A DNA stretch of 42,167 bases from Parvularia atlantis (taxonomy: Eukaryota > Opisthokonta > Rotosphaerida), in contig CALSCO010001136.1 of assembly GCA_943704415.1 (NCBI GenBank), positions 1 to 42,167 of the forward strand, written 5' to 3'. The stretch's first letter is position 1. Each line of letters starts with the position of its first letter. A model generated the notes under the pieces. That model worked only from the letters and a program-made list of their open reading frames with translations. It did no database searches and had not been told where the DNA came from. A program made the position numbers and the translations under genes. Positions 34,955 to 42,167 of this stretch are shown here, in pieces.

Positions 34955-37900
34955 TTAGCTCTCGTAGCACGACTTGCAGTAGGCCTGGTCGTTGCGGCCG
35001 TAGAACGTCTGGCCGATGAGGGGCCTGCCGCGGGCGCGGTGAGTGCACTGAACGGGCGCGGCGCGGCACGGCACGCACTTGTGGCACGAGAAGCATGCAA
35101 AGCACTCGACGTGGTAGCGGTGGTTGAGCGCCGCAACGATCTGCGACGTGAGCCGCTTGCCGCACACGTGGCAGTCAAAGTGCGTCGCGCAGTACATGTC
35201 GTCGTTGACCGCGGTGTACTCGCGCCCAGCGAGCTCTTGCCCGCACTCCTACGGGTGCGTGTGCGGTGTGAGCCGTGGGCTGCCACGCCACCGGCGGGGG
35301 GCGTCACACCTTGCACTTGAGACAGGTCGAGTGGTACTTGCTCCCACCGATCATCACGTACTCGTCTGCGATCTCGTTGGAGCACAGGGCGCAGCGCATG
35401 CCCGCGCGCAGCAGGTAGTCGCCGCGGCAGAGCAGGTCGCCGTCGACCATGAGGAACGAGCCTGGGGCCATCGCGTCAGACCGGCACTCACTGCCCAAAC
35501 GAGTGCGCGCACCGGTCAGTTGCTGGTCGCAGTCGGTGCAGCGGAAGCACGACGCGTGCCAGCGCTTGTCAAACGCCTCGATCATCTGCGCAACGGGATC
35601 AGCCTGAGCGTCGGCACAGTGCGCACCGCCGCGTGCCTGGTCGTGGATGGGCAGCTTGCACGACGTGCACACGAACGAGTGCTCGTAGTCTTTGCTGCAA
35701 AACAGCTTGAGGTCGTGGAAGAAAAACTTGGCGCCCTGCAGGTTGTCGTTGCACACGGAGCTGCGCCGGCGCTGCCGTGAGCGGTGCGCGTCCCATGCCG
35801 CGCCGCCGGCCGCACCAGCGGAAGTGGTCGTGGTGCCACTTGTAACCTGCCCAGGAGATGTAGCCCGTGACCTCGTCCAGGTCCTGGATCGGGTCCATGC
35901 AGTACAGGCACTTCTTGCCCAGCTCGGCCTCGTTCGCGACCATCGCCTCCTGCGGCTCCGAGCGCACGTGAGCGCGACGGCAGCGCGGCAGCACCCGTGG
36001 TGCACATGCGCGGCCGTGTCAAAGTCATCGAGCAGGTCGTCGAGCGCGCCGCGGTCGTCCTTGCGCTCGGCGATCGGGCCGGGCGACGGCGTCTGCGGCG
36101 CGTGGCGGGTCAGTCGTCGCTGAGCGCGCGATGCATGCGGCACTTTGGCTGGCTCGGGTGTGACCGAGGCCGAGAGCTGCCGTGCACGCGTCAGTCAAGC
36201 GGGCCGCGGCACATCGCCCAAGCGCACCCGCTGCATCTCGACCGCGCGCGATGCGCGCTTGGCCGCCTGCGCGGTCTTGGCAACGAGGTCGTCCATCGAG
36301 TTGCTGGACGCGTCGTTGTCGATGGTGATCTCGGGCACCGACCCGCTCGACGCCTGATCTGTGGTCAGCGGCCCGCGTGCTTGCGCCGTGCCCACGAGCG
36401 CACCACGGCCAGATCGGCCAGCAGGTCATCCAGCTGCGACAGCTTGTTGGCCGCGGGCTGCACGGGCGCGGGTACTGGCGCGGGTACGGCCTTGGCGGGC
36501 GCGGGCGCGGCCTTGGCAGGCGCGGGAGCAGGGGCTGCAGCGGGCTTGGCGGGTGCGGGCGCGGCGGCGGGCTTGGCGGGTGCGGGCACGACGGCGGGGG
36601 CCGCGGCAGGCGCAGGGCCCGACACACGCTTGGCCTGGACGGCGCTGTTGTCGGCGGCCCCGGCCGGCTGGAACTTGAACGACTCGAGGTCGCTGATGAG
36701 GTCGTTCAGCGGGGCCACGGATGCCGACGTCTTGGGCGCGGCCGCCGGCGTGGGTGCCGCCTTGACCGTCTGGCGGGGGCTGCGCGTCAAGACGGCTGAG
36801 CGCACGGGTCGCGCGCGCACCGCGAGCGAGAAGTCCTCGAGGTCGCCGATGAGGTCGTCGAGCACGTTGAGCGTGTTGGGCTTCATCGTGAAGGCAAACG
36901 CGTGGCCGACCGCGACCGACTGGTTGGGCCTGTGCGCGCACAAGGCATGTGAGGCCCGCGAGCCGCATGCCGACGCAGGCGAGCGCACATCGACGGCAGC
37001 GAGTCGTACTCGGGGCGCGCCAGAGACATGCCCTTGGGCGGCGCGGGAACGGGCATGTTGGGCGCGTTGCCCTGTGCGCGCTGCGGCGGAGCGTGAGGGC
37101 GTGGCCTGGCTGTGCTGGCCGCGTGCGCGCACAAGGCTCGGCGTGAGCAGGCGCGGCGTGGTCGGGCCGAGAAGCATCTCCTCGCGCTCGTAGTGCGTCT
37201 GGATGCCGTCGAGCACGTTCTCGAGGCGCATGATCATCGGCAGCTCCTCGGCCTGGCGAGCAGCGGTGTGAGCCGTGCGCTATCGTCAGCGCGGGCGTGG
37301 GCACCGTCGCGTTCTCACGCATGCGCGAGAGCGTCAGCTGGTAGTACGTGAACAGGCGTGAGCACTCGCGCTCAAAGTCGACGGCCTTTTCAACGGCTGG
37401 TGCGCATGGGGTTCAGGCGCGCGCACGCACAGTGGCAGGGTACGCACTCTTCTCCCAGTTGAGCGTGCGCCGCTTGAGCGCCTTGTTGGGCGGCGACGGC
37501 GGGATGCTGATGTCGTCCAGGTACTTCTTGACGCCGTCGATGTTGGCCGTGATGACCGAATTCATGCCTTGGCGGGACGCGCAAGGTGAGCGCGTGCGCG
37601 CGTATGGCCCGAGGGCTCGCCCGCACCCTTCATGTACTCCTCCTTGTAGCCAAACTCGACCAGGTTGCCCAGGTTCTGGATAGTTTTGGCGACGAGCGTG
37701 AGCGTGCGGGCCATCTTACCGTCGGCGTGGTCTGCGCCGGCGGTGTAAGAGAGCGCGCGCTTGTGCGTGTGCGAGGCTGCCTGCGCGCACCCGGCCACAG
37801 GCCAAACAGCTTGGGCGCGAGGATGGCCGGGCAGAAGAAGCGCAGGAAGATGAAGCCCGAGACGGCCGTGTGCGCGACCATCATGTTGTTGTTGAACTTG

Positions 37901-40134
37901 AGCAGGACCTGCTGCCGGATGTGGCCAAAGAGTTCGCACAGCGGGCGCGGGCACATGCTCGCCGAGCCCAGGATGGTGTGGATCGTCGTGACGACAAAGT
38001 GCTCCAGGTTCTTGAAGTTCTTCTCGACCGACTCGTTCTTTTCGAGGCGCGTCGGGTCGACCTGGCGCCCGCGCGTTACACACCTGCGCCCGTGCGGCCG
38101 CACGCCCGCACCTCGCACGACTTTTTCGACGTCATGATCTCCTTCACGAGCCCGCCGAGGACCGCGTTGAGGTACTCCCACGCGCACGACTTCATGAACA
38201 CGTCCAGGCCCTTGGTCGCCATCGAGTTGCCGCGGAAGATCGTGTTGGCGTCGACTGGACGAGCGCGCGCGTGCGCGTGAACGGATTGGGCGCTGACGCG
38301 CGACAGGGGCGCACGCACACGTCGCCATGACCTCGGTCGTGATCACGTCCTGCAGGAACTCTTGCGCCTGGCCGAGGTCGTCAAAGATCTTGACGAGCGA
38401 GCGCGCGACGTCCTCGCGGCTGTCGGCCCACTTGCCGAGCGAGGTCGGGATGAGGAAGTGGCTGGCCGCGGTCAGCTGCGCGCGGGCGTGAGCGGTGAGG
38501 CGCGCGGGCCAGGGGCAGCGCACGGGCGATACCTGGATCATGTCGCTGTACGTGTCGCGCGAGAGCACGAGCTCTTCAAGGTAGCGGATCTTGAGGCGCA
38601 GCGACCCGTTCGACTTGTCGATCACGTTCTGTGTGTCTGCGTGCGTGCCGGGTGAGTGAGCGACGTGTCACGCGAGTGCGAGTGCGACGTGTGCCTTTGG
38701 GCAGCGACTGCAGCGCGCGCACAAAGTTGCGCCCCTTGTGCACGTCGGGCTCCTTGGCCAGGTGCGCCTTGTCCTTGTCTGCGGCGCGTGCGCGCGTGAG
38801 GAAGCGTGCGTGCGCGATGGTCGGACGCACGCGAATCCTTGCGCGAGTTGCGCTTGTGCAGTGACGGCTTGAAGATGCTGAGGATGTGGCTCTCCGAGTC
38901 GCTGGCGATCTTGACCGCGACTGTGGCGCGCGTGAGCATGCAGGCGGGCGGGCAGCGAGGAGCGTGCAAGGACGCACCCGGCTGCGGCAGGACCGGGTAC
39001 CACTTCTCGACGGGGGCGTCGTCCGGCAGGTCGGCCAGCGGCACGTACAGGTGGCCCATGAAGTCGTCGTCCGTGAAGCGGTCCCAGTCCCAGACCGACA
39101 CGTGCAGCTGGCGCTCGTGCAGGCTGCCCTTGAACGTGCTGCGCACGGGCAGGTGCTCAGCTTGAGCGCGCGCGCATACGGGCGGGCGCACAAGGTAAAC
39201 GACTCGTTGAACTTGGGGTCGAGCGTCTTCATGTGCACCTGCGCGCGCGCAGGGTGTGCACGTGAGCGACGGTCCGTCCGGGCGTGGTGAGCGCGCGCAC
39301 CTGCGTGCGCTTCGTCGTCTCGGCGTCGGGGTCGGGTAGGAAGTGCAGCACGATGTACGGGTCGGACAGGCCTGCGGGCGCCGGCAGTGTGCTCAGTGCA
39401 CGGCCGCGGCGGGCTGAGCGTGCCCGCACCGTTCGAGTCGCGCGAGACGAGGTCGCGGCCGGCGACGACTGCGAGCGTTGCCGTGAGCGGTGCGCGAGCA
39501 CGGCAGCAGCAGCAAGGGGAGGCCGCACCGTTGACAGTGAGCGTGTGCGAGCCCGTGGGCGCCTCGGCCGGCTTGAAGCGCAGCTCGAGGCAGATGTCGC
39601 CCGAGACGGTGCCCTCGGTCGCGGCCGAGGCGAGGGGGAACCACTGCTCAATCTGCTTGCGCTGGTTGCGCAGGAACTCGCGCGTGAACGAGACCTTGCC
39701 CAGCGGCACGTCCTTCGTGCGCCGGTTCTCGTCCCACACGACCAGGTCGAGCTGGCGGTGGTCGTGCGTGAGCGGCCTGTGTCCGCGCGCGTGCTCGAGG
39801 GTGAACGGGCTGCGCGCGACAGGCGTGGGCGGGCACACACATGTACACCTCGTGGTGCCAGTGCGGGTCGGACGAGGCCCAGACGGTGCGCGTGCGCGAC
39901 TCCTCCTTGTGGTCGAGCAGCACGGTCACGTACGGGTCGCAGCCGTCTGCGAGGCGAGGGTGGCCAGGGGTGTGCGTGAGCGCGTCTGTTGTGTGGGTGG
40001 GGGGCGCTCGCACTGATCGTGTCGACGCGCAGATCCTTCGCCTCGATCACCTCCAGCAGCAGGTTGCTCTCGCGCCGCGCCGTGCCGCGGGCCGCGCCCA
40101 TGGGCGGGATCGTCAGGTGCAGCGGCGGGCTCAT
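34955..40134 (-). CDS. RasGAP-paxillin fusion: C2-C2-RasGAP-LD motifs-LIM x4
   Basis: ATG 40134 starts MSPPLHLTIPPMG. C2A: NLLLEVIEAKDLRVD, DGCDPYVTVLLDHKEESRTR. C2B: GLSDPYIVLHFLPDPDAETT, HVSVWDWDRFTDDDFMGHLY. RasGAP (38620-37600): arginine finger IFRGNSMATKGLDVFMK, FIFLRFFCPAILAPKLFG, NLGNLVEFGYKEEYMKG. The tail LRRR-free region ALKRRTLNWEK, DFERECSRLFTYYQLTLSRM, AEELPMIMRLENVLDGIQTH resembles the end of RASA1. Instead of a stop, two phase-matched introns (about 37144-37093 and 36998-36934) lead to MPVPAPPKGMSLARPEYDS, LPSM + PNQSVAVGHAFAFTM and five LD-like motifs: LDDLIGDLEDF, LNDLISDLESF, LDDLLADL, MDDLVAKTAQAA, LDDLLDDFD. Four LIM domains follow: CLYC (35905), CTSC (35665), CALC (35390), CHVC (35170), ending NDQAYCKSCYES. 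RasGAPs switch Ras off; paxillin links adhesions to signalling. Two genes with a shared or alternative start (such as 36882) remain possible. Confidence 0.8.
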
Positions 40135-40195
40135 TGATTCGCCGACGGACAGAGTCGGAGAAAACGACCTGTGTACAGGGCGCGTATCTGCAGTT
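40135..40195. promoter_or_regulatory. 61-bp divergent promoter, RasGAP-paxillin/unrecognised gene
   Basis: This short AT-richer stretch between opposed start codons contains CTGTGTACAG (40169-40178), similar to the GTGTACAC site in the TIPRL/FGE promoter, and an AAAAC run at 40160-40165. Confidence 0.5.
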
Positions 40196-41350
40196 ATGCT
40201 GCCGAGCACAAGGCCACGAAGGCACTCGCTGGCCACGACCGACGCGAGGCGCGAGGCGCTCACGTCGGGCGGCGGGCTTGGCCCGGCGCTGTACACGGCC
40301 GGCGCGAGCCGCAGCCTGAGCCGCGCCGACGCCGCCGTGCTCGCCGTGCAGGTGCGGCGGCTGTTCCTGTCGCCGCCGCGCCCGCTGCCGCCCGACCGCG
40401 TCGTGCCCGATCCGGCCAACGCGCGCGAGCTTGTGGCACGGCGCAAGCCGTCGTGGCCGACGTACGAGCCCATGCCGTGGCTGCTGCTGCAGGCCGAGCG
40501 CGAGGCCCTCGGGACACCGCCGCCGCCGGCGCCGCCGCCCGACCCGCCGCTGCCCGAGCCCGAGGCCGAGCCGGGGCCCGCGCCTGAGCTCCCTGCCGAG
40601 CCGCCCGCGGTCGTGTGGGAGCTGCTCAACGACATCGTGCCGACGGAGGACGAGGGCGAAGACGAGGGCGAGGACGCGGACGACCGCGACGACGAGGGCG
40701 ACGCAGGGCAGGTCGTGAGCGCGCTGGCGCGCCGGGTGCGCAAGGTCGAGTCGATGGTGCTGCGCGGCGCGTTGAGCCCCGTCAGCCCGGCGGGGAGCGC
40801 CCCGACGTCGCCACGCATGCGCCGCGTCAACTTCACCAAGCACGCCTCGGTGCACATCCTGCACGAGACCGACTACCCCTTCCCGGCGCAGAACCCGCGG
40901 CAGTACCCGACCACGCACACGATCCAGCGGCCGCTGCCGCCGGCGACCACGCGGCAGCAAGAGTGCGCCTCAACCCCTCCCCCGCAGCGCCTGACCGGAC
41001 AACGCGCTGACGAACGGCGCGCAGGCGCGACGTGCTCAAGAAGCTGAAGGAGCTCGTGGGCAAGCACCGGCTGACGTACGCCGACATGCTCCGGCTTGCG
41101 CTCGGGCGCTTCAGCCTGAGCGAGGACCTGCCGCCGCACATAGAGGAGTTTATCGACTGGGTGATGCGGTACCGGTGCGTCTGCCCGCTCACGATCGCGC
41201 GCGCTCTTGACGCCGTTGCGGCGCAGGGGCATCGACCCGGTCTCGCACGAGACCACCAAGCTGAGCTGGATGGATCGCCGGTGGCTGCTGCCGATCATCG
41301 AGTCGACCTGGGGCGTGCAGTTCAAGTTCTTCCCCAACCTGTACTTGTAG
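40196..41350 (+). CDS. Unrecognised protein with conserved-looking C-terminal domain
   Basis: ATG 40196 gives MLPSTRPRRHSLATTDARRE, SRADAAVLAVQVRRLFLSPP, WPTYEPMPWLLLQAEREALG, a Pro/Glu-rich stretch, VVWELLNDIVPTEDEGEDEG with a strongly acidic run, then ALARRVRKVESMVLRGALSP and VNFTKHASVHILHETDYPFP. An intron (about 40968-41030) joins to RDVLKKLKELVGKHRLTYAD, MLRLALGRFSLSEDLPPHIE, EFIDWVMRYR, and a second (about 41176-41225) to GIDPVSHETTKLSWMDRRWL, LPIIESTWGVQFKFFPNLYL and TAG. The last 90 residues have the aromatic, regular pattern of a folded domain; the first part is disordered. No family recognised. Confidence 0.75.
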
Positions 41351-41447
41351 TGGCCGAGTGATGGCCGAGTGACGCAGGCGAGTGCCGTGCCGCGCGCATG
41401 ACATGCACGAACGAGACACAGACACGCACTCGTCGCGCGTGGGCAAT

Positions 41448-42111
41448 CTAGAAGAGCAGGCGGAACGGGTACGGGCCGTACTTGAAGCGGAAGACGTAGA
41501 CGACGGTCGAGCACGCGACGAAGAAGACGCCCGCGTACGCGTACGCGAATATCCGCTGTGTCGATGGCTGCGTGCGTGCGCCGCGCCGTCGCGCGCGTGT
41601 GAGGTGTGGGCAGCGGCACCGGGTGGCGGCGAGCGGGCGCACCTTGCTGATCGCGGGCACGTGCACGGCGAGCATGATGAACGAGAACGCGGCGGCACCG
41701 TCTGTGCGGCGTATGCGGCGTCAGCGCAAGGCAGCGGGGCAGCAGGGTGGGTAACGCACAGAGCATGGCCACGAAGCGCGTCTCGAGGCCGTACTGCGAC
41801 TGGAACTGGGGCGAGATCGCCTCGCGGCCAGCGAAGGGGGCGCCGCGGATCGAGTTCCAGGCGTGGCCCGAGATGAAGAAGAGCGTGATGACCTGCCGCG
41901 GTGCTGCCGTCGGCCGCGCGCGCACGGTGCTGCGCTCGCCACCCGCGCACCATCGCCAGCACCGACCAGACGATCGGGTTGCGCACAAACTCGTTGTAGC
42001 GCGTCCACGCCGTCCACGCCGCGGCCGCGCCGACGAGCAGCACGAGCACGGGCAGGAGGAATTTGGTCGGGTCGAAGGGCTTGTTGAGCGGCACCTGGGG
42101 CGCGTGGGGAT

Positions 42112-42156
<45 letters not shown>

Positions 42157-42157
42157 T
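41448..42157 (-). CDS. OST3/OST6 oligosaccharyltransferase subunit (5' part outside window)
   Basis: The C-terminal membrane half of the OST3/OST6 (TUSC3/MAGT1) family, subunits of the ER oligosaccharyltransferase. The first exon in the window starts at 42094 with VPLNKPFDPTKFLLPVLVL, after an acceptor CCCCAG. Then VRNPIVWSVLAMV + VITLFFISGHAWNSIRGAPF, AGREAISPQFQSQYGLETRF, VAMLCALPTLLPRCLALT, AAAFSFIMLAVHVPAISK, FAYAYAGVFFVACSTVVYVF and the end RFKYGPYPFRLLF, TAG at 41448. Four membrane helices and the MWN-IRG and KYxxYPF-like motifs match the family. The luminal thioredoxin domain lies beyond the right edge. Confidence 0.9.
42114..42154. repeat. (TG)n microsatellite in OST3/6 intron
   Basis: About 20 TG units, (CA)n on the coding strand, lying just upstream of the CTGAT element and CAG acceptor of the intron that runs off the right edge; followed by GAGTGTGAGTG. 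Confidence 0.95.
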
Positions 42158-42167
42158 GTGAGTGGGG

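Overview
The window is nuclear DNA from a compact, very GC-rich eukaryote. Every gene is cut by many introns of about 45-100 nt, with 5' ends GTGCG, a CTGAC or CTCAC element shortly before the 3' end, and CAG (rarely AAG) acceptors. Genes encode eukaryote-only machines: dynactin p150, a PI 3-kinase with an adaptor-binding domain, RasGEF, RasGAP, LD motifs plus four LIM domains, OST3/6, ALG14 and a PPR protein. An ABD-type PI3K together with paxillin-like architecture suggests a unicellular relative of animals and fungi (apusomonad-like or other obazoan) or an amoebozoan; the species is a guess. No prokaryotic operon, CRISPR array, tRNA, rRNA or mobile element was seen.

Layout, left to right: (1) 1-3616 minus, the 5' part of a six-Tudor plus DEVH helicase of TDRD9/Spindle-E type, running off the left edge; (2) 3577-4209, a large inverted repeat forming the divergent promoter shared with an F-box gene (to 5008 plus); (3) dynactin p150 (minus) and a small basic protein (minus); (4) a 2OG-Fe(II) oxygenase-like gene (plus); (5) ARL6IP4 (minus) and ALG14 (plus) head to head; (6) a PI3K catalytic subunit with an extra N-terminal domain (minus); (7) an F-box/ankyrin protein (minus) head to head with MoaE (plus); (8) an unexplained lower-GC gap at 21563-22070; (9) a small membrane protein (minus) head to head with a mitochondrial PPR protein (plus); (10) TIPRL/TIP41 (minus) head to head with a formylglycine-generating enzyme (plus), then mitochondrial glutamate dehydrogenase (plus); (11) a RasGEF with an N-terminal PTB/FERM-F3-like domain (minus) opposite an unrecognised plus gene; (12) a long minus gene that reads without a stop from two C2 domains and a RasGAP domain into five LD motifs and four LIM domains, an apparent RasGAP-paxillin fusion; (13) an unrecognised plus gene; (14) the 3' part of OST3/OST6 (minus), running off the right edge.

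Genes are packed tightly: stop codons of convergent neighbours lie as little as 20 bp apart, and start codons of divergent neighbours 34-75 bp apart in five pairs. There is no single pathway cluster. PI3K, RasGEF, RasGAP and paxillin modules all belong to Ras/adhesion signalling, but their nearness may be chance. CDS spans below run from start to stop codon and include introns; exon joins were worked out by eye from splice signals, phase and family conservation.
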